From NCBI RefSeq assembly GCF_000719135.1, contig NZ_JOEK01000002.1, forward strand, positions 62,001 through 126,000: DNA of 64,000 bases, read 5' to 3'. Source of the stretch: Streptomyces avicenniae (lineage in GTDB: Bacteria; Actinomycetota; Actinomycetes; Streptomycetales; Streptomycetaceae). Under the pieces are notes generated by a model. It was not told the origin of the DNA. It did no database searches and worked only from the letters and a program-made list of their open reading frames with translations. The position numbers were made by a program, and so were the translations under genes. Of the stretch, positions 52,198 through 61,154 are shown in pieces. The first letter of the stretch is position 1. Every line of letters starts with the position of its first letter.

Positions 52198-54053
52198 CGA
52201 CCACCGCCCTGGACGACAGGGAACTCCCCCCGGAGGCGGCGCGGGAGCACACGGAGCCCGTGGACGACCCGTTCGACCGGGACGTCCTCCCGGCGCCGAA
52301 GGACGCGTCGCGGCGGCTGCTCGGCTCGCTGATCCGCCCCTACCGCGCCCGCATGGCGGTCGCGGCCGTCGTGCTGCTGGCGCAGCAGGCCGCGGTGCAG
52401 GCCGGGCCGCTGCTGGTCGCGTACGCCATCGACAGCGCCGTCCCGGCGCTGCGCGAGGACGACAACGGGCCGCTGATCGCCGTGGCCGTCGCCTACTTCC
52501 TGTGCGCGGTGGGCGGCGGCGGCTTCCAGGCGCTGTTCATCCGGCTCACGGCCCGTCTGAACCAGGGCATCCTGCTGGAGCTGCGCGGCAGGATCTACCG
52601 GCACGCGCAGGCGCTCAGCCTCGACTTCCACGACCGCTACACCTCCGGCCGCCTCATCTCCCGCGCGACGAGCGACGTGCAGTCGCTGCGTGAGCTGCTG
52701 AACGAGGGCCTCCAGCAACTGCTGATGATCATGGTGTCGATCGTGTACATCGGCGGGCTGCTGTTCTACCTGGACGTCGGCCTCGGCGTCGCGGCGGTGG
52801 TGTCGTTCGTCCCGCTGTGGTTCCTGGTGCGCAGCTACCGGCGGCGGTCCGCCGAGCGGTTCAGCAGGCGGTCCACGGCGATCGCCGCGGTGATCGTGAA
52901 GTTCACCGAGACGGTGGGCGGCATCAGGCCCGTGCAGGCGTTCCGCCGCGAGCGGGCCAACGACGAGGCGTTCGAGCGGCTGAACCGCACGCACGAGCGC
53001 GTCAACGGGGACACGATCCTGGAGATGGGCCGCTTCATCGTGCTGTCCCGCTGCGTCGCGGCGATCACCGTCGCGGCGATCGTCCTGTGGGGCGCGCAGC
53101 GGGTGGCGTCCGGCGAGCTGGCGCTGGGCGCGCTGGCGGCCGGGGCCCTGTACATCCGGCGGCTGTACGACCCGCTGGACCAGTTCGCGATGGTCCTGAA
53201 CAACTACCAGTCGGCCGTCGCGTCGCTGGACAAGATCTCGGGCCTGCTGGCGCAGCGGCCCGACGTGCCGGAGCCCGAGCGGCCGGTGCGGCTCCCGGAG
53301 CGCGCGGCGGGGACGCCGGGCCGCGAGGTGGTCTTCGACGACGTGCGGTTCGCGTACCGCACGGGCGGCGAGGTGCTGCCCGCGTTCCGGATGACGCTGG
53401 CGGCCGGGGAGACGACGGCGCTGGTGGGCGCGACGGGCGCGGGCAAGTCCACGCTGGTCAAGCTGCTGGCGCGCTTCTACGACCCGAGCGAGGGGCGCGT
53501 CCTGCTGGACGGGACGGACCTGCGGGACCTGACGACGGCGGAGCTGCGGCGCGGCGTCGTGATGGTGACGCAGGAGGCGTTCCTCTTCTCGGGGACGGTC
53601 GCCGAGAACATCGCGATCGGCAAGCCCGACGCGACGCGCGCGGAGATCGAGGAGGCGGCGCGCGCCATCGGGGCGCACGACTTCATCGCCGCGCTGCCCG
53701 ACGGGTACGACACGGACGTCCGCAAGCGCGGCGGCCGGATCTCGGCGGGGCAGCGGCAGCTGGTCGCGTTCGCGCGGGTGCTGCTGGCCGACCCGGCGGT
53801 CGTGATCCTGGACGAGGCGACGTCGTCGCTGGACATCCCGGGCGAGAAGGCCGTGCAGGAGGCGATGGAGACGGTGCTGCGCGGCCGGACGGCCGTGCTC
53901 ATCGCGCACCGGCTCTCGACGGTGGAGATCGCCGACCGGGTGCTCGTGATGGAGGCGGGGCGCGTGGTCGAGGACGGCCACCCGGCCGACCTCGTCGCGG
54001 GCACGGGCCGGTTCTCCGACCTGCACCGCGCCTGGCGCGAGAGCCTGGTCTGA
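52194..54053 (+). CDS. ABC exporter half-transporter, second subunit
   Basis: A 619-residue partner of the upstream gene. An extended N-terminus of about 45 residues precedes six helices. The nucleotide-binding domain has Walker A LVGATGAGKSTLVKLL, Q-loop MVTQEAFLF, signature GRISAGQRQLVAFARVL (ISAGQ variant) and Walker B VVILDEATSSLD with the catalytic Glu. With its neighbour it forms a heterodimeric multidrug or lipid exporter with one active ATP site. A strong terminator follows. Confidence 0.92.
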   Translation: MTTTALDDRELPPEAAREHTEPVDDPFDRDVLPAPKDASRRLLGSLIRPYRARMAVAAVVLLAQQAAVQAGPLLVAYAIDSAVPALREDDNGPLIAVAVAYFLCAVGGGGFQALFIRLTARLNQGILLELRGRIYRHAQALSLDFHDRYTSGRLISRATSDVQSLRELLNEGLQQLLMIMVSIVYIGGLLFYLDVGLGVAAVVSFVPLWFLVRSYRRRSAERFSRRSTAIAAVIVKFTETVGGIRPVQAFRRERANDEAFERLNRTHERVNGDTILEMGRFIVLSRCVAAITVAAIVLWGAQRVASGELALGALAAGALYIRRLYDPLDQFAMVLNNYQSAVASLDKISGLLAQRPDVPEPERPVRLPERAAGTPGREVVFDDVRFAYRTGGEVLPAFRMTLAAGETTALVGATGAGKSTLVKLLARFYDPSEGRVLLDGTDLRDLTTAELRRGVVMVTQEAFLFSGTVAENIAIGKPDATRAEIEEAARAIGAHDFIAALPDGYDTDVRKRGGRISAGQRQLVAFARVLLADPAVVILDEATSSLDIPGEKAVQEAMETVLRGRTAVLIAHRLSTVEIADRVLVMEAGRVVEDGHPADLVAGTGRFSDLHRAWRESLV

Positions 54054-54073
54054 GCGGCGTCGGGGCGAACGGA

Positions 54074-54111
54074 ACGGCGGCGCCGTCCCCGGGTGGGGGC
54101 GGCGCCGCCGT
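54074..54111. terminator. Bidirectional hairpin terminator
   Basis: A 17-bp stem with one mismatch (ACGGCGGCGCCGTCCCC against its complement) and a GGGT loop separates the ABC exporter from the convergent glgP. Confidence 0.75.
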
Positions 54112-54123
54112 GTGTCGGGCCGG

Positions 54124-56700
54124 TCAGCGCAGGGGGGTGCCGGTGGTCTCGGCGTGGTCCTCGGACGGCATGGCGACCATGCCGAGCTCCGCCCGCGACG
54201 CGAGCTGCGGGTGCGCGGGCAGGACGCGGACGGTGTAGCCGAACGGCCCGGCACGGTGCAGCGTCAGGTCGCCGGTGAACGTCCAGCGGCCCGACAGGTC
54301 GGGACCGCCCTGCGCCTTCAGCGGGACCTGGAGCGGGTCGGCCAGCGTGTCGTCCCCGTTGACGCGGCCGATGACGGCCTGCACCTCGACGGCGGACGGG
54401 TCGAGGTCCCCGAGCGTGACGCGGACCCGCAGCGGCACGGAGGCGCCGAGCGTGGCCGGTTCGCCCGCGGTCTCGACGTGGTCCACCGCGACGCGCGGCC
54501 ACTCGTGCGCGACGCGGTCGGCGAACGCGGCCAGCTCCCCGGCCGCCTCCGGCGTCATCGCCCGGTGCGCGACGGCGGCGGGCGCGTAGTAGCCGGTGAT
54601 GTACTCGCGCAGCATCCGCTCGGCGAGGACGCGCGGGCCGAGCCGGTCCAGGGTCGCGCGGACCATCTCCAGCCAGCGGACCGGCAGTCCCGACCGTCCG
54701 CCCGCCCGGTCGTAGAAGCGCGGGCCGACCTGCTCCTCCAGCAGCCCGTACAGCGCGGCGGCCTCGATGGCGTCGCGCCGGTCGGGCTCGGCGGCGGCCA
54801 GGCCGTCCGCCGTGGGGATCTCCCAGCCGAAGTCGGGGTCGAACCACTCGTCCCACCAGCCGTCGCGCACCGACAGGTTGAGGCAGCCGTTGAGCGCCGC
54901 CTTCATCCCCGAGGTGCCGCACGCCTCCAGCGGGCGCAGGGGGTTGTTGAGCCAGACGTCGCAGCCCGCGTACAGGCTGCGGGCCATCGCCATGCCGTAG
55001 TCGGGCAGGAAGACGATGCGGTGGCGGATCGCGGGGTCGTCGGCGAAGCGGACGAGTTCCTGGATGAGCCGCTTGCCGCCCTCGTCCGCCGGGTGCGCCT
55101 TGCCCGCGACGACGATCTGCACCGGCCGGTCCGGGTGGAGCAGCAGGGCGGTGAGGCGGCGCGGGTCCTGGAGCATGAGCGTGAGGCGTTTGTAGGAGGG
55201 GACGCGGCGGGCGAAGCCGATGGTGAGGACGTCCGGGTCGAGCACGTCGTCGATCCAGCCGAGTTCGGCCTGCCCGGCGCCGCGCTGCCGCCAGGAGGTG
55301 CGCAGCCGGGCGCGGACGTCCTGGACGAGCTGGTCGCGCAGGGTGCGGCGCAGTTCCCACAGTTCGGGGTCGCCGAGGGTGGTCGCGGCGCGGGCGCGCT
55401 GGGTGGCGTCGGCGGTCCACGTCGGGGCGTGCACGCCGTTGGTGATCGAGCCGATGGGCGCCTCGTCGGCGTCGAACCCGGGCCACAGCCCGGCGAACAT
55501 GCCGCGGCTGACGTCGCCGTGCAGGGCGGAGACGCCGTTGGCCCGCTGCGCGGTGCGCAGTCCGAGCACCGCCATGTTGAACTGCGGGACCTCGCCGTCC
55601 TTGGTGAGGGCCTCGGGCTCGCGCCCCAGGGCCAGCAGGGCGGCCGGGTCGAGGGAGCCCAGTTCGGCGCCGTCGCCGAAGTGGCGCGCGACCAGTTCCT
55701 CGCCGAAGCGGTCGATCCCGGCGGGGACGGGTGTGTGCGTCGTGAAGACGGTCCCGGCGCGGACGGACCTGAGCGCGGCGGCGAAGCCGGTGCCCGCCTC
55801 CCCCAGCTCGCGGATGCGCTCGAAGCCGAGGAAGCCCGCGTGGCCCTCGTTCATGTGGAAGACCTCGGGCGCGGCGTGGCCGGTGATGCGGCAGTACGTC
55901 CGCACGGCGCGCATGCCGCCGATGCCGAGCAGCATCTCCTGGAGCAGCCGGTGCTCGCTGCCGCCGCCGTAGAGCCGGTCGGTGACCTCGCGTTCCGCCG
56001 GGGCGTTCTCGGCGACGGCCGAGTCGAGGAGGAGCAGCGGGACGCGGCCGACGCTGACCTGCCAGATCTGCGCCGTGAGCGTGCGCCCGGCGGGCAGGGC
56101 GAGGCTGACGCGGGCCCGGCCGCCGTCCCGCTCCGTGAGGGGGGTGAGCGGCAGTTCGTGGGGGTCGATGACGGGGTAGTGCTCCTGCTGCCAGCCGTCG
56201 GGCGACAGGCTCTGCCGGAAGTAGCCGTGCCGGTAGAGGAGGCCGACGCCGATGAGCGGGGCGCCCAGGTCGCTGGCGGCCTTGAGGTGGTCGCCGGCGA
56301 GGATGCCGAGGCCGCCCGAGTACTGCGGGAGCGCGGCGGTGATGCCGAACTCCGGCGAGAAGTACGCCACGGCGCGCGGCAGATCGCCGCCCGCGCGGGA
56401 GTCCGCCTGCTGGTACCAGCGGGGCTCGGTGAGGTAGTCGCGCAGATCGCCGACGGCGACGCCGAGGCGCCGCAGGAAGCCGCGGTCGGCGGCGAGGGCC
56501 GCCAGCCGGTCGGCGGGCACGGTGCCGAGCAGCCGTACCGGGTCCTCGCCGCACGTCACCCAGGCGTCCGGATCGACGGAGCGCAGCAGGTCACGCGTCT
56601 CGGGGTGCCAGGACCAGCGGAGGTTCAGCGCCAGTTCCTGGAGGGGTCGGAGGGGTTCGGGCAGGACGGGGCGAACGGAGAAGCGACGAATGGCCTTCAC
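54124..56700 (-). CDS. glgP: Alpha-glucan phosphorylase
   Basis: An 858-residue phosphorylase that releases glucose 1-phosphate from glycogen. N-terminal DUF3417 (NLRWSWHPETRDLLRSVDP) identifies the GlgP-type bacterial lineage. YFSPEFGITAALPQYSGGLG is the glucan/phosphate region, and EACGTSGMKAALNGCLNLSV contains the lysine holding pyridoxal phosphate. DGWWDEWFDPDFGWEIP and RMLREYITGYYAPA follow. Found beside glgE and with glgX in the same window, fitting glycogen recycling. The ATG lies at 56700. Confidence 0.95.
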   Translation of the reverse strand: MKAIRRFSVRPVLPEPLRPLQELALNLRWSWHPETRDLLRSVDPDAWVTCGEDPVRLLGTVPADRLAALAADRGFLRRLGVAVGDLRDYLTEPRWYQQADSRAGGDLPRAVAYFSPEFGITAALPQYSGGLGILAGDHLKAASDLGAPLIGVGLLYRHGYFRQSLSPDGWQQEHYPVIDPHELPLTPLTERDGGRARVSLALPAGRTLTAQIWQVSVGRVPLLLLDSAVAENAPAEREVTDRLYGGGSEHRLLQEMLLGIGGMRAVRTYCRITGHAAPEVFHMNEGHAGFLGFERIRELGEAGTGFAAALRSVRAGTVFTTHTPVPAGIDRFGEELVARHFGDGAELGSLDPAALLALGREPEALTKDGEVPQFNMAVLGLRTAQRANGVSALHGDVSRGMFAGLWPGFDADEAPIGSITNGVHAPTWTADATQRARAATTLGDPELWELRRTLRDQLVQDVRARLRTSWRQRGAGQAELGWIDDVLDPDVLTIGFARRVPSYKRLTLMLQDPRRLTALLLHPDRPVQIVVAGKAHPADEGGKRLIQELVRFADDPAIRHRIVFLPDYGMAMARSLYAGCDVWLNNPLRPLEACGTSGMKAALNGCLNLSVRDGWWDEWFDPDFGWEIPTADGLAAAEPDRRDAIEAAALYGLLEEQVGPRFYDRAGGRSGLPVRWLEMVRATLDRLGPRVLAERMLREYITGYYAPAAVAHRAMTPEAAGELAAFADRVAHEWPRVAVDHVETAGEPATLGASVPLRVRVTLGDLDPSAVEVQAVIGRVNGDDTLADPLQVPLKAQGGPDLSGRWTFTGDLTLHRAGPFGYTVRVLPAHPQLASRAELGMVAMPSEDHAETTGTPLR

Positions 56701-56826
56701 GGTCCCGACCGTAGCCGGGCCCCGGGGGGTGTGGGCGGGTTTCCACCGAAATGGGCTGGAATCGGACGGTAAACCACCCCCGGGGACCAGGGAACGGCGG
56801 GGCGTCGGCGGGCGGGAAACGCGCGG

Positions 56827-58017
56827 TCAGGCGGGGGTGCCTCCCGTGCCGGGCGTCTCCTGCGGGTCGGCGGCGGGCGGCGGCTTCTGGACGGGCACGG
56901 TGCCCGCCGTGTCCTCCGCGCCGCCGGTGCCCTCGGTGTCGGCGGGGGCACTGGGACCACCGGTGCCGTCGGTGTCGTCGGTGTCCCGCAGCACGCGCGG
57001 CGCGAGGTCGCGCGTCGGAAGCACCGTCCCGGCGGCGATCTCGGCCGCGTAGTGGCACGCCACCCGGTGCCCGTCGCCCATGTCCGTGAGGACGGGCCGC
57101 TCCGTGTCGCAGCGCTCCGGCTGGCGCCAGGGGCAGCGGGTGTGGAAGCGGCAGCCGGTGGGCGGGGCGGCCGGGGAGGGCAGGTCGCCGCGCAGCAGGA
57201 TGCGTTCGCGCCCCGCCTCGACGGTCGGGTCGGGCACCGGCACGGCGGACATGAGCGCCCGCGTGTACGGGTGGCGCGGCTCCGCGTACAGCACCTCGCT
57301 CGGCGCCTCCTCGACCAGCGAGCCGAGGTACATCACGCCGATGCGGTCCGAGATGTGCCGGACCACGGCGAGGTCGTGCGCGATGACGAGGTAGGTGAGG
57401 CCGAGCGAGTCCTGCAACTCCTCCAGCAGGTTGATGACCTGCGCCTGGATGGAGACGTCGAGCGCGGAGACCGGCTCGTCGCAGATGATCAGGTCGGGTT
57501 CGAGGACGAGCGCGCGGGCGATGCCGATGCGCTGCCGCTGCCCGCCGGAGAACTCGTGCGGGTAGCGCGACAGGGCGCTCGCGGGCAGGCCGACCCGGTC
57601 CAGGATGTCGAGGATCTTCGTGCGGCGCTCCTCGCGCGTGGCGCCGATGCCGTGCGCGGCCATGCCCTCGGCGAGGATCGACTCGATGTTCTGCCGGGGG
57701 TTGAGGCTGCCCAGCGGGTCCTGGAAGACCATCTGGAGGCGGCGGCGCGCGCGGCGCATCTCCTCGGACGGCAGGGCGGCGAGATCGGTGCCGTCGAAGA
57801 CGACGCGGCCCGCCGTGATGTCGTTCAGCCGCAGCACGGCGCGGCCCAGGGTCGTCTTGCCGCAGCCGGACTCGCCGACGAGGCCGTACGTCTGCCCCGC
57901 CTCGACGGTCAGCGACACGCCGTCCACGGCGTAGACGTGACCGACCGTCCGGTCGAAGAACACGCCGCGTTTGACGGGGAAGTGGACCTTGACGTCGTCC
58001 AGTTCGAGCAGGCTCAT
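56827..58017 (-). CDS. Oligopeptide ABC transporter ATPase (OppF-like)
   Basis: A 396-residue ATPase. Walker [17 protein letters not shown], signature [17 protein letters not shown], Walker [13 protein letters not shown], and the C-terminal OppD/F domain with the four-cysteine-type [17 protein letters not shown] motif. A Pro/Thr/Gly-rich tail of about 60 residues is unusual in length. It powers the importer together with the OppD-like protein, whose stop codon overlaps its ATG as ATGA. GGAGG precedes the start. Confidence 0.93.
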   Translation of the reverse strand: MSLLELDDVKVHFPVKRGVFFDRTVGHVYAVDGVSLTVEAGQTYGLVGESGCGKTTLGRAVLRLNDITAGRVVFDGTDLAALPSEEMRRARRRLQMVFQDPLGSLNPRQNIESILAEGMAAHGIGATREERRTKILDILDRVGLPASALSRYPHEFSGGQRQRIGIARALVLEPDLIICDEPVSALDVSIQAQVINLLEELQDSLGLTYLVIAHDLAVVRHISDRIGVMYLGSLVEEAPSEVLYAEPRHPYTRALMSAVPVPDPTVEAGRERILLRGDLPSPAAPPTGCRFHTRCPWRQPERCDTERPVLTDMGDGHRVACHYAAEIAAGTVLPTRDLAPRVLRDTDDTDGTGGPSAPADTEGTGGAEDTAGTVPVQKPPPAADPQETPGTGGTPA

Positions 58018-59048
58018 CGGGAGACCTCCGTGGCCTCGGCGGTGGTGTGCACCGGGTGGACGCAGCGGACCAGGTGGCCCTCGGGCGGCGCGGCGGCCCC
58101 GTCGGCCGGGCGGTCGGCGAGCGGCGGCGCGCCGCCGAGGCACTGCGGTGTGTAGAAGTCGCAGCGGGGCGCGAAGGCGCAGCCGTCCTCCCACGCGATG
58201 CGGTCGTTGATGGAGCCGCGGATCGGGTTCAGCCGCTCGCCGCGCGGGGCGTCGAGCCGGGGGATGGAGCCGAGCAGGCCGTGGGTGTACGGGTGCGCGG
58301 GGTCGGCGAACAGGCGGTGCCGGTCGGCCGCTTCGACGGCCTTGCCCGCGTACAGCACGTTGACGCGGTCGCACAGCCCGGCGACGACGCCGAGGTCGTG
58401 CGTGATCATCAGCAGCGCCGTGCCCTGGTCGTCCACGAGCTCCCGCAGCAGTTCGAGGATCTGCGCCTGGATGGTGACGTCGAGCGCGGTGGTCGGCTCG
58501 TCGGCGATCAGCAGCCGGGGGGCGCAGGCGACGGCCATGGCGATGAGGGCGCGCTGCCGCATGCCGCCCGACAGCTGGTGCGGGTACTCCTTCAGGCGGC
58601 GCGTCGGGTCGGGTATGCCGACGCGGTCCAGGAGCGCGGCGGCCTCCTTGCGGGCGGCGGCGCCGCGCAGCCCGCGGTGGCGGCTCAGGATCTCGGTGAC
58701 CTGCACGCCGATCGGGACGACCGGGTTCAGCGACGACAGCGGGTCCTGGAAGATCATCGAGAGCTGGGTGCCGCGCAGGTCGCGCAGGGCGGAGCGGCGC
58801 AGGGTGAGGAGATCGACGTCCGTGCCGGTGCCGGTGTAGCGGGCGGTGCCGCCGACCGTCACGCCCTTGGCCGGGAGCAGGCCCATCAGCGCCAGCGAGG
58901 TGACGCTCTTGCCGCAACCGGACTCGCCGACCAGGCCCACGACCTCGCCCTGATCGACGGTGAAGGAGACGCCGGAGACGGCGGTCGTGTCGGGGCCGCC
59001 GCGTCCGGCGAAGGTGACCGTCAGTTCGTCCACGGTGAGCAGGGGCAT
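58014..59048 (-). CDS. Oligopeptide ABC transporter ATPase (OppD-like)
   Basis: A 344-residue ATPase with Walker [18 protein letters not shown]-loop MIFQDPLSSLNPV, signature LSGGMRQRALIAMAVA and Walker B LLIADEPTTALD. The C-terminal OPP domain has GCAFAPRCDFYTPQC. Forms a heterodimer with OppF. The ATG at 59048 is five bases downstream of the OppC stop. Fourth gene of the operon. Confidence 0.93.
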   Translation of the reverse strand: MPLLTVDELTVTFAGRGGPDTTAVSGVSFTVDQGEVVGLVGESGCGKSVTSLALMGLLPAKGVTVGGTARYTGTGTDVDLLTLRRSALRDLRGTQLSMIFQDPLSSLNPVVPIGVQVTEILSRHRGLRGAAARKEAAALLDRVGIPDPTRRLKEYPHQLSGGMRQRALIAMAVACAPRLLIADEPTTALDVTIQAQILELLRELVDDQGTALLMITHDLGVVAGLCDRVNVLYAGKAVEAADRHRLFADPAHPYTHGLLGSIPRLDAPRGERLNPIRGSINDRIAWEDGCAFAPRCDFYTPQCLGGAPPLADRPADGAAAPPEGHLVRCVHPVHTTAEATEVSR

Positions 59049-59053
59049 GTGCG

Positions 59054-60007
59054 TCAGCTCCGCAGTTTCGGGTCGAGTGCCTCGCGCATGGCCTCGCCCA
59101 GGAGGGTGAAGCCGAGGGCGGTGATGATGATGCCGAGGGCCGGGTAGACGGCCATCATCGGCTCGGCGTCGAAGAACCGTTGCGCCTGCGAGAGCATGAC
59201 GCCCCACTCGGGCTGGGACGCGTCCGGGTTGCCGAGGCCCAGGTAGGACAGGGCGGCGGCCTCGATGATGGCGGTGGCCAGGGCCAGCGTGGTCTGGACG
59301 ATCACCGGGCCGAGCGAGTTCGGCAGCACGTGGGCCAGCACGATGCGGCGGCGCCGTACGCCGAGGGCACGCGCGGCCAGCACGTAGTCCGACCCGGCCT
59401 GGGCGAGCATGGAGCCGCGCAGGAGCCGGGCGAAGACGGGGATCTGGATGACGCCGACCGCGATCATCACCGTCGTGAGGCTCTGGCCGAGGATGGCCGC
59501 GACGCTGACCGCGAGCAGCAGCGACGGCAGGGCGAGCATCATGTCGATGAAGCGCATCAGGACGGTGTCGAGGCGCTGCCCCGCCTTGCCGCCGAACGCG
59601 AGGGCCGCGCCGGACAGTCCGCCCACCAGCGCGCCGACGACGAAGCCGAGGACGGTGGAGACGACGCCGACCAGCAGCGTCTGGCGGGCGCCGACCAGCA
59701 TGCGGGAGAACATGTCACGGCCCAGGTGGTCGAGCCCGAGCCAGTTGTCGCCGCGCGGGCCGATGAAGACGCCGCGGTTGGTGAAGACCTCGTCGCGCCA
59801 GGTCTGGGCGGTCGGGTCGTAGGGGGCCACCCAGGGGCCGACGATGGCGATGACGATGAACAGGGCCATCACCGTGCCGCCGACGAGGGCCATCTTGCTG
59901 GAGCGCAGGCGCCGCAGCGCCTCGGTCCACAGGCTGCCGCCGGACGCGGTGGTGGTACGGGTGGTCAGCTCGGCGAGCCGGTCGATCTTCTCGGTCGTCT
60001 TGCTCAT
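59054..60007 (-). CDS. Oligopeptide ABC transporter permease (OppC-like)
   Basis: A 317-residue permease. OppC_N region (SKMALVGGTVMALFIVIAIVG) then five to six helices and the EAA loop (ARALGVRRRRIVLAHVLPNSLG). NWLGLDHLGRDMFSRMLVGAR is a hallmark of the family. The stop of the upstream permease overlaps its ATG by one base. Confidence 0.94.
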   Translation of the reverse strand: MSKTTEKIDRLAELTTRTTTASGGSLWTEALRRLRSSKMALVGGTVMALFIVIAIVGPWVAPYDPTAQTWRDEVFTNRGVFIGPRGDNWLGLDHLGRDMFSRMLVGARQTLLVGVVSTVLGFVVGALVGGLSGAALAFGGKAGQRLDTVLMRFIDMMLALPSLLLAVSVAAILGQSLTTVMIAVGVIQIPVFARLLRGSMLAQAGSDYVLAARALGVRRRRIVLAHVLPNSLGPVIVQTTLALATAIIEAAALSYLGLGNPDASQPEWGVMLSQAQRFFDAEPMMAVYPALGIIITALGFTLLGEAMREALDPKLRS

Positions 60008-61011
60008 CAGTTCACCCGGACTCTCGGGTCGATGATGCTGTAGGCGATGTCCACCAGCAGGTTGATCGCCACGTACAGCAGCGCGATGAAGAGGATGAAG
60101 CCCATGAGGACCGGGTAGTCGCGGGTGTCGATGGCGTCACGGATGAAGGAGCCGATGCCGCCGAACGCGAAGACCGACTCGGTGAGCACCGCGCCGGACA
60201 GCAGGCTGCCGGTGAGCAGGCCGACCGTGGTGACGACGGGCAGCAGCGCGTTGCGCAGGACGTGCCGCCCGCGGACGACGCGGCGGCGCAGGCCCTTCGA
60301 CTCGGCGGTGCGCACGTAGTCCTCACCCAGCACGTCGAGGACGCTGGCGCGGGTGATGCGGACGATGACGGCCAGCGGGATCGACGCGAGCGCCAGGCCG
60401 GGCAGCACGAGGTGCTGGAGCGCGTCCCAGGAGGCGTCCCACTCGCCGGTCAGCAGGCCGTCGAGGACGTAGAAGCCGGTGATCTCCGTCGCGTCGATGC
60501 CGGTGGACTGGCGGCCGAAGCTGGGCAGCCAGCCGAGGTTCACGGCGAACACGGCGCGGAGGATGAAGCCGAGGAAGAAGACGGGGATGCAGATGCCGAT
60601 CAGCGAGCCGGAGACGGCCGTCAGGTCGAGCCAGGTGCCGCGCCTGCGGGCGGCGAAGTAGCCGAGCGGGATGCCGACGACGACGGCGATCAGCATGGCG
60701 GCGAAGGCGAGTTCGACGGTGGCGGGGAAGCGCTGGAGGAACTCCTCCCACACCGGGCGGCCGGTGCGGACGGACTCGCCGAAGTCGAACCGGACCAGCC
60801 GCTCCATCCAGCGGGCGTACTGGACCCACACGGGGTCGTCGAGGCCGAGGGCCTCCTCGATGGCGCGGCGGTCCTCCTCGGTGGCGCGTTCACCCAGCAG
60901 CGCGGACGCCGGGCCGCCGGGCAGCTGGTGCAGCCAGGCGAAGAGGAGGACCGACAGGCCGAGCAGCGTGGGTATCAGCTGCAACAGTCTGCGGACGATG
61001 AGACGGAGCAC
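60007..61011 (-). CDS. Oligopeptide ABC transporter permease (OppB-like)
   Basis: A 334-residue permease with the OppB N-terminal signature (RRLLQLIPTLLGLSVLLFAWLHQLPGG is read as helix 1) and six helices. The EAA loop is TAESKGLRRRVVRGRHVLRNA. Its periplasmic-side insertion (about residues 40-95) contacts the binding protein. There is a 143-base gap from the binding-protein gene; it is probably one transcription unit. Confidence 0.94.
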   Translation of the reverse strand: MLRLIVRRLLQLIPTLLGLSVLLFAWLHQLPGGPASALLGERATEEDRRAIEEALGLDDPVWVQYARWMERLVRFDFGESVRTGRPVWEEFLQRFPATVELAFAAMLIAVVVGIPLGYFAARRRGTWLDLTAVSGSLIGICIPVFFLGFILRAVFAVNLGWLPSFGRQSTGIDATEITGFYVLDGLLTGEWDASWDALQHLVLPGLALASIPLAVIVRITRASVLDVLGEDYVRTAESKGLRRRVVRGRHVLRNALLPVVTTVGLLTGSLLSGAVLTESVFAFGGIGSFIRDAIDTRDYPVLMGFILFIALLYVAINLLVDIAYSIIDPRVRVN

Positions 61012-61154
61012 AGAAGGGTTGGCCTTTCTCTTGGCTCGCCTGGCTCACTTGCTTCCGGGGACCGGCCGGGGCCTGGCCGGTCCTGCGGCCCTCGCACGAA
61101 CCGCCCGGCCACGGGGGTGCCGTGACCGGGCGGTCGGCCGTGCGTACCGGCGCG